Source: JAHEFT01 sp963700705 (GTDB taxonomy: Bacteria; Pseudomonadota; Gammaproteobacteria; Xanthomonadales; SZUA-36). Taken from it: 64,000 nt of DNA. How positions within the stretch are numbered: the first letter of the stretch is position 1; each line of letters opens with the position of its first letter. Below are positions 18,203 to 26,723 of the stretch, piece by piece. The notes under the pieces are model-generated. The model searched no databases. It saw only the letters and a program-made list of their open reading frames with translations, and was not told the origin of the DNA. The stretch lies in assembly GCA_963700705.1 (NCBI GenBank), contig CAVOYQ010000012.1, positions 1 to 64,000 on the forward strand, in the 5' to 3' direction. The translations under genes and the position numbers were made by a program.

Positions 18203-18442
18203 GTCTTCCTCTCTAGGACTAAGTACAAACTATTGCCAACAGTATAGGTAAAACAAACGCTATATTCATCTGAAACCCAGAATACAAATTATTCGCACGA
18301 TTGAACAGACTTCCTCAGCCGGATAACTACTCTTTACTAAAACTTGGGTGACTTGTGATCTTCCCCCCATGATCAAAAGTTTGGCATTAAGCCGGTAAGC
18401 GACTACCCTTAGAGTCAATAGTGGCCAAGCAGAAGCCAGCCC

Positions 18443-20518
18443 TTGCAATTATTCAAAGAACTCCAGCGCCGTAACGTGTTCCGTGTAGCCATCGGCTACA
18501 TCGTATCCAGTTGGTTGATCGCGCAGGTCGCTGACCTGGTGCTGGAAAATATTGGTGCGCCGGATTGGGTGATGCAATCGCTTATGCTGCTGCTGGCCCT
18601 GGGCTTTCCGGTCGTGGTGTTCTTCGCCTGGGCCTTTGAAGTAACACCGGAAGGTATCAGGCGTGAGTCCGAAGTAGACCGGAGCCATTCCGGGGCACAG
18701 GTGACGAGCCGGAAGCTGGATCGGGCCATCCTGTTTTTACTGCTGCTTGCACTGGGCTATTTTGCTTACGACAAGTTCGTTCTGGATCCACAAAGGGATG
18801 CCGCGTTGGTCGAAAGCACGAAGCTGCAGGAGAACAGCTTGCAAACCGATGAGTTGTTGGTAGCCCGGGAAGAAGCACCACCACGAACCGGCCCGCCGAT
18901 GCTGGCCGTTCTGCCGTTTGTCTCCTCAAGTATGGGAGGCGACAGCGAATTCTTTGCGTCGGGGATTCACGACGATCTCCTCACTCAGTTAGCCCAGGTG
19001 CAGTCTATCCGGGTCATTTCCCGTACATCGGTACTGGAATACCGGGACACAACCAGAAACATTCGTGAAATCGGCAAGGCGCTGGGCGCCGATGCCGTGT
19101 TGGAGGGGGGCGTTCAGAGCGCCGGTGACCGGATTCGTATCAATGCGCAGCTGATTGATGCACGGACCGACGAGCATATGTGGGCGCAGACCTACGATCG
19201 CGAGTTGTCGACAACAAGTATCTTTGAAGTACAAACCGAAATCGCGCGTGCCATCACCTCCGCGCTGCAAGCCACACTGACAAAACAGGAATCAACGCAG
19301 TTGGCCGTATTGCCGACCGAGAACATGGCGGCTTACCGGGCCTACCATCGGGCAATGGAGCTCCGGGATTCCAGGGAAAGTTATGACTATGTGGCTTTTC
19401 GCCAGGCACTGGAAGAGGCGGTGACGCTAGACCCCCTGTTCACCAGGGCATGGGCCGAACTGGTTGGCGCGCTCAGCCAGGAAAGTTTTGGATTGGATGC
19501 TGACGACACCCTCCCGCAGGCCGAGGAGGCGCTGGAGCAAATCCGGGCACTGGCACCGGAATCGGCTGATTTCCTGATCGCCCAGGGTTATTACACGTAC
19601 TACATTCTGGAAGACCTTGATTTGGCTCACCAGCAAATCAAGGCGGCCTTGGCTTTGCGGCCCAGCGATGCACGGATTGTCGAACTGAAGTCCTGGATAG
19701 AACGCCGTATGGGAGACTTTGGCGGCAGGATCGAATCGATTCGGCTGGCTCGAACACTGGACCCGCGGAATCCGAAGTGGACCCGCCAGTTGGTATTGGA
19801 CCTGATTATCGCCCACCGTTACAGAGAAGCGGGTTCGGAAATAGATGACGCAGGATTTCGGGATTATGCACTTTCTTATTGGGACAGCGTTCTCGAGTTG
19901 AGAGATCATCGGGATTTCGGACTCTGGTCGGAGACCGTGGCAGTGCTTCAAAAGGAGCTGGGGGATGACAAAGATCTCTACGATTTGTGGGAAACACGCA
20001 TTGCGAGCAGGGACTTCAAGGCTGCCGAAGAATTGGCGCGAGTCATGCAGCATCGCCCCGAGGTAGGCGTGACGAAGTTTAAAGGGTTGGCAGACAAACA
20101 AAGGACGCAGATCATTACGTACTGGTTTCTGAAAGAGGATCAACGTCTCGCAGAACGCCTGTCCGAAGCCCGGGCGGAGGTAGAAGAAAAACTTAAAGAG
20201 TATGGCGATTACACCCCCAATAATATTCTCTATGACCAGGCCCTGTTGGCTGCGGCGGGAGGCCATGCGGAAGAGACCGACCGACTGCTCCGCCTTTGGA
20301 ATCGCTACGCTGCGAAGGATGTCGCAGAAGAAATCTACTTCAAACACCAAACCTGCAGGGTACTCGGAATGGCCGGAGCCACCGCTGCAGCCGTTAACTG
20401 CATCCGGTCGGGGCTTACAGAACCGAGCCTGGTGATGCCCTTTATGGAAGCTTACCTGCCCTATTACGATCCGATTCGAAATGAGCCGGAGTTTGTTGCC
20501 TTGCTCGCCGAACTCTGA
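18443..20518 (+). CDS. Membrane-anchored TolB-N/TPR protein (COG5616-like)
   Basis: 691 residues. It starts with LFKELQRRNVFRVAIGYIVS and has three membrane segments (about 14-35, 43-66 and 92-111), with the family hallmark GAPDWV and FAWAFEVTPEGIRRE between them. Residues about 150-265 form the TolB-N-like domain (MLAVLPFVSSSMGGD, GADAVLEGGVQSAGDRI). The rest is helical with TPR-like repeats. Homologues are often annotated as adenylate cyclase, but no catalytic cyclase domain exists here; an envelope or signalling scaffold role is more likely. TTG start. A frameshifted paralogue is at 2352-3847. Confidence 0.8.
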   Translation: MQLFKELQRRNVFRVAIGYIVSSWLIAQVADLVLENIGAPDWVMQSLMLLLALGFPVVVFFAWAFEVTPEGIRRESEVDRSHSGAQVTSRKLDRAILFLLLLALGYFAYDKFVLDPQRDAALVESTKLQENSLQTDELLVAREEAPPRTGPPMLAVLPFVSSSMGGDSEFFASGIHDDLLTQLAQVQSIRVISRTSVLEYRDTTRNIREIGKALGADAVLEGGVQSAGDRIRINAQLIDARTDEHMWAQTYDRELSTTSIFEVQTEIARAITSALQATLTKQESTQLAVLPTENMAAYRAYHRAMELRDSRESYDYVAFRQALEEAVTLDPLFTRAWAELVGALSQESFGLDADDTLPQAEEALEQIRALAPESADFLIAQGYYTYYILEDLDLAHQQIKAALALRPSDARIVELKSWIERRMGDFGGRIESIRLARTLDPRNPKWTRQLVLDLIIAHRYREAGSEIDDAGFRDYALSYWDSVLELRDHRDFGLWSETVAVLQKELGDDKDLYDLWETRIASRDFKAAEELARVMQHRPEVGVTKFKGLADKQRTQIITYWFLKEDQRLAERLSEARAEVEEKLKEYGDYTPNNILYDQALLAAAGGHAEETDRLLRLWNRYAAKDVAEEIYFKHQTCRVLGMAGATAAAVNCIRSGLTEPSLVMPFMEAYLPYYDPIRNEPEFVALLAEL

Positions 20519-20582
20519 CCTTTTTGAACCAACCTCTCCGTTATTTTTCTGTAATACTGATATCGGGACTGTCTATAAACAG

Positions 20583-20993
20583 TTAGAAAAATATCGCCGC
20601 GTATAACTCGGGAGTTAAAACCGTGCGGAACTTTCGGCAAATGAATAAACACCCCCTGCAAAGAGGTACAATATCGCCTTGCCGGCTCCGCCTGAAACCA
20701 ATAACAGCAGCGTCGATTTCGTCCTGCCGGGTTACATCCATGCGAATGGACTGAATATTCGGGATCGTATTCAGCGCGTCGAGGTCCGCCTGTTTGCGCG
20801 CACCCGCATTGACGAAATAGCTGTTAGCAGCGAGCGTCTCGGCAATGTTCCGGCCAATGCCGGAGCTTGCGCCGGTAACGAGAATGGCTTTCTGCGGACT
20901 GGCTTCAGCTGTTTCAGCAAAACTGCTTTGCGGTGAGCCAAGCACAGTGACAGCGACAATGGCTGTTAATACGCTGATTCGCTCAAATATCAT
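20583..20993 (-). pseudogene. Truncated exported short-chain dehydrogenase
   Basis: Residues 1-85 or so match the start of the SDR at 16356-17309: signal sequence, KAILVTGASSGIGRNIAETL, VNAGARKQADLDAL and IQSIRMDVT. After DEIDAAV the resemblance ends abruptly (near 20700) and the frame runs about 38 unrelated codons to a stop. The NNAG and YxxxK parts are missing, so it cannot be an active SDR. Probably a remnant left by recombination or deletion. Confidence 0.75.
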
Positions 20994-21206
20994 CTGTTTT
21001 CTTGCTGGATATCTCTTGCGCCGGCTCGGCGCGGATGGCCCAAGTATGCGTCGTCTCAAGGGGCCGGTCCATTGAGAAACACGAAAATGAGTCGCTTTGA
21101 CCGCTGCAAGACGCTTACAACCAGGAACGCCTGATTATTGCGTTACACTAACCGTTGGAAATCATACCAACACCCGCCCTTCGGGTGCATCCAGGTAGAT
21201 ACATTC

Positions 21207-22682
21207 ATGGATTATCAACTTCCAGGCCCACTTGCGGAACGATCGGTGATGTTGACCGGGGCGTCGCCGCCAAGGGGTGAGTTCGTGCTTTACTGGGCGC
21301 ACCATGCCCTGCGGGCGCATCAGAATCCGGCGCTGGAAGCAGCCGCTGCCATTGCCCTGGATTTGGGACTCCCATTGCTGGTCTACCAGGGCCTGGGCGG
21401 GCGGCACCGCTACAATTCCGACCGGCATCATCGCTTCATACTCGAATGTGCGCGGGATTTTGATACCGCACTCAGGGCGCGCGGATTGCATTTGTGTTTC
21501 CATCTCCCCACGGTCCCGGCTGACCGGGGCCCGCTGGCCGGCTTGCTCGGGCGAGCCGCCTGTGTGGTCAGCGAAATCTTTCCGGCGCCCCCGTTTCCAA
21601 ACTGGTACCGGCAGCACGCCGTCGAGCACCCCGATCTGCCATTCTTGCTGGTTGATTCCGCCTGCCTGCTGCCGATGCCATCTTTGCAGCAGCGGCCGAC
21701 CCGCGCTTTCCAGTTCCGCAAGGCGCATCTGGCGGATATTGAGACCCGGGTGCTTGAAGGCTGGCCCGAAAAAACGCAGTGGCCGGAGCCGTTTACCGGT
21801 GATCCCGGTTTCACGCCGTTTGATCTGCAGCAATCATTTGAGGAAGTCATTGCGGCATGCCACATCGATCACTCGATTCCACCCATTGCAGAAAGCACGG
21901 GCGGAACCGTCGCCGGCTATCAACGCTGGACAGCGTTTCTTTCCAGCGGAATCGATCAGTACCATCACCTGCGTGATGATGCCGCGTTGCCTGATGCCGT
22001 CAGCCGTATGTCCGCTTACCTGCATTACGGTTGCGTATCGCCGTTTCGCATCGCCCGCGAAGCCATGGAAAACGGTGGCGAGGGCGCCAAAAAATTTCTC
22101 GATGAATTTCTGGTCTGGCGCGAGCTATCCCATCATTTCTGCTTTCACAGCGAGGACCTGGAGTCTCTGACGGCGCTGCCGGACTGGGCGCGTGAATCAC
22201 TGCTGCAGCACGAAGAAGACCCGCGCGAGCGCCGCCTGGACTGGGAGTTGCTGTGCAGGGCACACAGTGGTGAAACCCTCTGGGACCTGGCGCAGAGATC
22301 ATTGCTCAGGCGTGGCGAATTACACAACAACGTACGCATGACCTGGGGTAAAGCTTTTTTGCAATGGGCCCGGAGACCACAAAGGGCGCAAAAACTGATG
22401 ATCGATCTGAACCATCGATTTGCCCTTGATGGCAATGATCCCAACAGCTATGGCGGATTACTCTGGTGCCTGGGGCAGTTTGATCGCGCCTTTCCCGCGG
22501 GTCCGATTTTTGGAAAAGTGCGGCAACGTTCCATCGGCCGGCACGCGCAAAGGCTGGACCTGGGCCGCTATGCGCAGATCGTATCCAAACCGGCAAATGG
22601 ACACCGCTTGCGCCTCGTCGTTGTCGGCGCCGGAATGACCGGTCTCACCTGCCGCCCGCACACTCAGCGACCAGGGACATGA
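21207..22682 (+). CDS. Class II CPD photolyase-like protein, reading into an FAD oxidoreductase domain
   Basis: About 491 residues to the present stop. The photolyase part begins around RGEFVLYWAHHALRAHQNPA and ends with NPNSYGGLLWCLGQFDRAF and PIFGKVR. These strings, with FLDEFLVWRELSHHF and WDLAQRSLLRRGELHNNVRM, fit class II cyclobutane pyrimidine dimer photolyases (FAD-binding domain, light-driven DNA repair). Immediately after the photolyase domain the frame continues into LRLVVVGAGMTGLT, a Rossmann dinucleotide-binding start, and then stops early. Changing frame there continues the FAD domain. ATG 21207 is preferred to 21138 because the first 23 codons look non-coding. Confidence 0.8.
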   Translation: MDYQLPGPLAERSVMLTGASPPRGEFVLYWAHHALRAHQNPALEAAAAIALDLGLPLLVYQGLGGRHRYNSDRHHRFILECARDFDTALRARGLHLCFHLPTVPADRGPLAGLLGRAACVVSEIFPAPPFPNWYRQHAVEHPDLPFLLVDSACLLPMPSLQQRPTRAFQFRKAHLADIETRVLEGWPEKTQWPEPFTGDPGFTPFDLQQSFEEVIAACHIDHSIPPIAESTGGTVAGYQRWTAFLSSGIDQYHHLRDDAALPDAVSRMSAYLHYGCVSPFRIAREAMENGGEGAKKFLDEFLVWRELSHHFCFHSEDLESLTALPDWARESLLQHEEDPRERRLDWELLCRAHSGETLWDLAQRSLLRRGELHNNVRMTWGKAFLQWARRPQRAQKLMIDLNHRFALDGNDPNSYGGLLWCLGQFDRAFPAGPIFGKVRQRSIGRHAQRLDLGRYAQIVSKPANGHRLRLVVVGAGMTGLTCRPHTQRPGT

Positions 22683-23631
22683 AGTGGTCGTACTGGAAAA
22701 AGCCCGCGGCCCGGGTGGCCGCATGAGTACGCGGCGCAAGGACGGGGTTCAATTCGATCATGGTGCACAGTACTTTACCGCGCGGGATCCGCGTTTCCGC
22801 AGGCATGTCATGGCCTGGCAGGAGCGTGGACTGGTTGAGCGCTGGGATGCCAGGATCGGAGTTGCCTCGGCGGACAGTATTGAGGCGGTGAGCAAGTCCA
22901 CTGACCGGTTCATGCCGGTTCCCTCGATGAACCAGGTCTGCAGGGAATTGATGCAGGATCTGGAAGACTGCCGTTTTGACTGGCAAGCCCGTTCATGCAC
23001 TTTTGAAAATAGTGCCTGGAACGTTCAATCCGAAGCTGGGGAGCGCGTGGAGGGAGATGTTCTTATACTGACAGTGCCGCCGGAGCAGGTCAGGTCGCTA
23101 CTGGCTGACAGCGATGTGAATGCTTCGCTGCAATCGCTGGAAATGCAACCCTGTTGGGCCGTGATGGCCGTGTTTGACCGGCCCCTGTTCACAGATTGGG
23201 ATGCCGCATTCATCAACCATGGACCATTGTCCTGGGTCTCCAGCCAGGCCGCGCGTCCGCTGCGCCCGGCGGCTGATGCTTGGGTGCTGCATGCCGGTCC
23301 GGAATGGTCGCGGGCTCACCTCGAGGATGCTCATGAAACGGTCTGCGGCCTACTGCTGGAGGCGGCACGGCAATTGCCCGGGGTACAGCCATTCGAGGTG
23401 CTCGATGCCAACATTCACCGCTGGCGTTACGCGCTGGCGCGGGAACCCATAAACCAGGGCGCATTCTGGTTCGAATCCAAACGCCTTGCGGTGGCTGGAG
23501 ACTGGTGCCATGGCTCCAGGGTAGAAGGCGCTTTTCTCAGCGGTATGGCGGCCGCAGGCCGGGTGATGGGGGCTACAACAGCTGTTGTCTTGTCACTTCT
23601 GTTGGTTGGTTTTCAAATCTATCCGGTTTGA
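22608..23631 (+). CDS. FAD/NAD(P)-dependent amine oxidase-like (renalase-type) domain, frameshifted at its start
   Basis: The Rossmann start VVVGAGMTGLT (22614-22646) lies in the photolyase frame and continues after a frame change near 22650 as AARTLSDQGHEVVVLEKARG, followed by GGRMSTRR and FDHGAQYFTAR, a flavin-binding amine oxidase/renalase pattern. The C-terminus has the expected FAD-contact AGDWCHGSRVEGAFLSGMAA. Genes of this type often sit beside photolyase genes. Here no separate ATG exists, only a possible TTG at 22608, so a fused two-domain protein is possible. The last 39 bases overlap the merR gene tail to tail. The frameshift may be an error. Confidence 0.75.
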
Positions 23632-24141
23632 CCAGGCCCGAATGGTTGCGATTTCGTCTTGTTCTATGCCGATGGATTCAAGAAAATCCTGGTGAGCTTC
23701 CGGAGATGTCATTTCAAACTCCCTGTGCCAGTTCATCATCCCCTCGTCGTCCAGCCCTGAGGCTCTGAGTATGGACACCCAAATTTCCTTGCTGATAACC
23801 CTCGAGTTCTTTTCCAGGCTTTCATTTTCCAGAATTTTCAAAATGACTTTTTGCTGATTTCTGAACTTCTGAATCTCGCTGTTTATCGTTATCAATCTAT
23901 TTTCCAGCGTCGAATTCAACTCGCTGTTTTCATTTTCGAGAAGCGACGCTATCGAGTCCAATGACAGTCCCGCACTCCGGTACAGTTGGATTCTATCCAT
24001 CTTTTTCAAATCGCTTGCGGAATAGAGCCTGTAGTTTGAGGTACTTCTGCCGCTGGGTTTTAAAATCCCGATGGTGTCATAGTAAATAAGGGCGCTTCTG
24101 GAAAGAGCGTATTTCCTGGCTACCTGTCCAATCGTAAACAT
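23593..24141 (-). CDS. MerR family transcriptional regulator with C-terminal WHREFE domain
   Basis: 182 residues from ATG 24141; a GTG at 24153 is an alternative. The N-terminal winged helix-turn-helix is typical: FTIGQVARKYALSRSALIYYD, IGILKPSGRSTSNYRLYS and SASDLKKMDRIQLYRSAGLS. A coiled-coil dimerisation helix follows (about 80-115). The C-terminal 55 residues (WVSILRASGLDDEGMMNWHR and onwards to FLESIGIEQDEIATIRAWS) form the presumed effector domain and closely resemble the whole small protein encoded just upstream. No cysteine metal site of MerR/ZntR type is visible. Likely co-transcribed with that small gene. Confidence 0.85.
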   Translation of the reverse strand: MFTIGQVARKYALSRSALIYYDTIGILKPSGRSTSNYRLYSASDLKKMDRIQLYRSAGLSLDSIASLLENENSELNSTLENRLITINSEIQKFRNQQKVILKILENESLEKNSRVISKEIWVSILRASGLDDEGMMNWHREFEMTSPEAHQDFLESIGIEQDEIATIRAWSNRIDLKTNQQK

Positions 24142-24164
24142 CCGTTTTTCCACTGATCAAGTTG

Positions 24165-24210
24165 TGATGAGGGATGATTGGATCATACAGTCCCAACCAT
24201 CCCTGCATCA
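24165..24210. promoter_or_regulatory. Inverted repeat between the small gene and merR
   Basis: TGATGAGGGATG (24165-24176) faces CATCCCTGCATCA (24198-24210), a 12-bp inverted repeat with one bulged base. It lies directly upstream of merR and just after the stop of the small gene. It could be an autoregulatory operator or a transcript hairpin; there is no T run. Confidence 0.45.
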
Positions 24211-24217
24211 TGAGTGC

Positions 24218-24400
24218 TTATAGCGCTCGAATCTGGCGAATTTCATGTTCCTCGACATTCAGCCATTCCAGAAAAGCTTGATGCCCATCTGGATATCTTG
24301 CTTCAAACGCTCTGTGCCATTGGGTCATTGTGGCCTGGTCAAGACCAATCTCTTCAAACAAAAGAATCCATTTTGCTTTGTTCATCACTTCAGTGCTCAT
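24218..24400 (-). CDS. Small protein matching the MerR C-terminal domain
   Basis: 60 residues. It consists almost entirely of KWILLFEEIGLDQATMTQWH, RAFEARYPDGHQAFLEWLNV and EEHEIRQIRAL. Position by position this parallels the last 55 residues of the adjacent MerR regulator: W, GLD, M, WHR, FE, P, HQ, FLE, EI and IRA are shared. A good Shine-Dalgarno (AGGAG, 7 bases before ATG) shows it is a real gene. It probably binds the same ligand or partner as the regulator's C-terminal domain, or heterodimerises with it; this is inference. It is first in a two-gene operon with merR. Confidence 0.75.
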   Translation of the reverse strand: MSTEVMNKAKWILLFEEIGLDQATMTQWHRAFEARYPDGHQAFLEWLNVEEHEIRQIRAL

Positions 24401-24624
24401 ATTCGGTCTCCTGCTTCACCAAAATTAAGCGGCGGTTTTTCACCGCAGGAACCTATTCTGAAGTATGAAGCTGTAGTCAGGTCAACTACTGGATGATGAT
24501 CGAAACCCTGTCCTGTCGGGCCGACTTGGGTGTCTATAACCCGAAGCAGCCATTCGGCTGGTAGAATATTGACCACCTGCTGATGACCCGAAGCAAGGCA
24601 CTTCCTGTTGCGCTTGAGCCGTCA
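24401..24624. other. Intergenic, weak repeat-like sequence
   Basis: No gene. It contains CCCGAAGCAGCCATTCGGCT and TGATGACCCGAAGCAAGG, which weakly resemble the right boxes of the dispersed repeat family. Probably also carries the promoter of the minus-strand small gene. Confidence 0.35.
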
Positions 24625-24855
24625 CTAAACCAGGAATTTTTTAATCATCTCGGCACTGGGCACTTTACCTTCAATGACAATTTTATCGTTCACTGCCAAT
24701 GCCGGGGTGTGCATAACACCTGCGTCAATGATGCTGTTAATGTCAGTCACTTTTTCGAGTTCGTAGCTGACTCCCAGTTCCCGGGCGGCAGTTTCGGCAT
24801 GTGCGGTTAACAGGTTGCATTTGGCGCAACCGCTTCCATAAATTTTGAATTTCAT
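24625..24855 (-). CDS. Thioredoxin-like small redox-active disulfide protein
   Basis: 76 residues from ATG 24855. Short thioredoxin fold with active-site CAKC in IYGSGCAKC, cis-Pro in VMHTPALAVND and a C-terminal helix. It fits the redox-active disulfide protein 2 family of archaeal and bacterial mini-thioredoxins. It is the third gene of the arsR-permease-trx operon, 23 bases after the permease, and may keep permease or arsenical thiols reduced (inference). A longer frame upstream overlaps the permease and looks spurious. Confidence 0.85.
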   Translation of the reverse strand: MKFKIYGSGCAKCNLLTAHAETAARELGVSYELEKVTDINSIIDAGVMHTPALAVNDKIVIEGKVPSAEMIKKFLV

Positions 24856-24878
24856 AACAATGCCCTTCTCTTTAATGT

Positions 24879-26198
24879 TTACCAGAAATTTCCATAACCA
24901 TAGCCAGTGACCGTCGCCATCACGATCACCAGGGAACAATAAACCACTGTTTTTTCAGTCCCCAGGATGGACCGGATAACCAGCATGTTGGGCAATGAAA
25001 GCGCCGGGCCGGCCAGCAATAGCGCCAGGGCCGGTCCTTTACCCATGCCTGCGCCCAGTAAACCTTCCACGATAGGGACCTCGGTCAGCGTTGAGAAATA
25101 CATGAAGGCACCCAGAACGGAGGCCAGCAGCGTGGATAGCAGGGAGTTATCCCCTACCGCCATGCCGACCCACGCAGAGGGAATAAGACCTTCGTGGCCC
25201 GGTCGCCCTAACAGCAATCCCGCCACGAACACACCGGCCAGCAGAAGCGGCATGATCTGTTTTGTGAAGTCCCAGGTTTGCTCCGCCCATTCCCGGTCTG
25301 ATGGGCGCATTGCTGCGATCACGACCAGGCCGGTCGCACCGATTGCAAAGGGTAGTTGAGGCGTGGCCGGCGCCAGCAAGGCGCTAACCGCGACCAGTCC
25401 TGCCAGCATGGCCAGTGAACGCACTGTCCAGCCCCAGCGAATGACCAGCATGACCGCCAGCATGATCGCCAGCAGAATCGTGATGTGCCACTTGTAGTCG
25501 TAAACCAACATCCAGCCCGCATTGTCCACAGCCGCCCAGTTGGCAAATACCAGGATGCCGATCATCAGGGAGAAAAAGATCACCGTGACGATTATCGATT
25601 TGTCGGCTTCGCCCTGCTCAAATCCCGCTACGGAGGCCTGGCTTCTTTCGGCTTCTTCCTTGCGATACAGCAGGTGCATGATGGCGCCGATCACGATTGC
25701 AAACACGATGGCGCCCGCGGCGCGGGCCAGGCCCAGTTCGTAACCCAGTATCTTGGCGGTGACGATGATGGCCATCACGTTTATGGCCGGACCTGAGTAC
25801 AGGAAGGCTGTCGCCGCGCCCAGTCCTGCGCCTCTGCGGTAAATACCGCCGAACAGGGGAAGGACCGTGCAGGAGCAAACTGCCAACAAGGTTCCGGAAA
25901 TCGATGCGACACTCAGTGCTATGGGTTTTGAAGCGTCCGGCCCCAGGAATCGCATCACGGAACCCTGGCTTATATAGACGGCCATCGCGCCGGCAATGAT
26001 AAAGGCAGGCAACAGGCACAGGATGACATGCTCCTGCGCATACCAGTGGGTCAGTCTGACGGCTTCCAGTACGGCGTTGTCGAATCGATGGTTACCGGCA
26101 GGCATAAAATAGATGATCAGGAATACACCGACGATGGCCAGTAACCGGAGCGCCTGATCCCGGTTCTCCCGGTAAAACAATTTCAGTTTATTGAACAC
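24879..26198 (-). CDS. DUF318/ArsP-type permease
   Basis: 439 residues with about ten membrane segments. The hallmark of this permease family is present: AVCSCTVLPLFGGIYRRGAG with paired cysteines in a membrane segment, then FLYSGPAINVMAI, and a second related half with STLTEVPIVEGLLGAGMGKG. ArsP members of this family export trivalent organoarsenicals such as methylarsenite. Other members (YraQ-like) have no assigned substrate. The neighbouring arsR regulator and thioredoxin support a metalloid efflux role. Inner membrane. Spacing of 23 bases to both neighbours indicates an operon. Confidence 0.85.
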   Translation of the reverse strand: MFNKLKLFYRENRDQALRLLAIVGVFLIIYFMPAGNHRFDNAVLEAVRLTHWYAQEHVILCLLPAFIIAGAMAVYISQGSVMRFLGPDASKPIALSVASISGTLLAVCSCTVLPLFGGIYRRGAGLGAATAFLYSGPAINVMAIIVTAKILGYELGLARAAGAIVFAIVIGAIMHLLYRKEEAERSQASVAGFEQGEADKSIIVTVIFFSLMIGILVFANWAAVDNAGWMLVYDYKWHITILLAIMLAVMLVIRWGWTVRSLAMLAGLVAVSALLAPATPQLPFAIGATGLVVIAAMRPSDREWAEQTWDFTKQIMPLLLAGVFVAGLLLGRPGHEGLIPSAWVGMAVGDNSLLSTLLASVLGAFMYFSTLTEVPIVEGLLGAGMGKGPALALLLAGPALSLPNMLVIRSILGTEKTVVYCSLVIVMATVTGYGYGNFW

Positions 26199-26221
26199 AT
26201 CCGCACAGAATATTTACAGTT

Positions 26222-26569
26222 TCAGGCACAGGTTCTCTCCGGGCGGTTGCTCATTTTTGCCAATTGCTTTTTGTCCCCATTGAATGGCGAGAGGTCACGT
26301 ATCCTGGCATGGGTTTGCTCAATGATTTCTTTTATCCATTGGGGAAGATCTGGGTTAATCCTGTAGTGCATCCACGTACCTTCCCGGCGTGGTTCAACAA
26401 TTCCAGCGTCCCGCATCAGCGCAAGATGACGGGAAATCTTGGGTTGTGATTCTTCAAGGGCAAACGTTATTTCGCAGACACAGGCCTCACCTTCCGATTG
26501 GATGAGCATAAGCGCCCTTAGGCGGGTGAGGTCGGAAAGAATGCCAAAAATTGAATGAGGCTCCACCAA
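26222..26569 (-). CDS. arsR: ArsR/SmtB family metalloregulator
   Basis: 115 residues. Winged helix-turn-helix with FGILSDLTRLRALMLI at the start, the metal-sensing EACVCEI (Cys30 and Cys32, as in the ELCVCDL motif of arsenic-responsive ArsR), and the recognition helix ESQPKISRHLALMRDAG. It should repress its own operon until trivalent arsenic or antimony binds. Start is TTG 26569 or GTG 26566. First gene of the operon with the permease and thioredoxin. An AT-rich dyad just upstream is a candidate operator. Confidence 0.9.
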   Translation of the reverse strand: MVEPHSIFGILSDLTRLRALMLIQSEGEACVCEITFALEESQPKISRHLALMRDAGIVEPRREGTWMHYRINPDLPQWIKEIIEQTHARIRDLSPFNGDKKQLAKMSNRPERTCA

Positions 26570-26587
26570 GCAATTATATGCGAAATT

Positions 26588-26619
26588 CCATATATATAGA
26601 TGTGGATATATTGATATGG
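26588..26619. promoter_or_regulatory. Candidate ArsR operator
   Basis: An AT-rich dyad 20-50 bases upstream of arsR: CCATAT (26588-26593) with ATATGG (26614-26619), and ATATAT on both sides of GATGTGG in between. Position and symmetry fit an autoregulated ArsR promoter. No experimental evidence. Confidence 0.45.
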
Positions 26620-26723
26620 GTCAATAAAATGACCGGCCGGGCATCACGAACGAAGCGCCGCCGGTTTCTTCGCATTGCACACCGATCGGGGTGACAGGCG
26701 ATAAGGCCTCCTGATCTGTCGGC

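Noticed and set aside
18443..20518. True adenylate cyclase
   Set aside because: Homologues carry this label, but there is no class III cyclase domain, only TolB-N-like and TPR-like regions.
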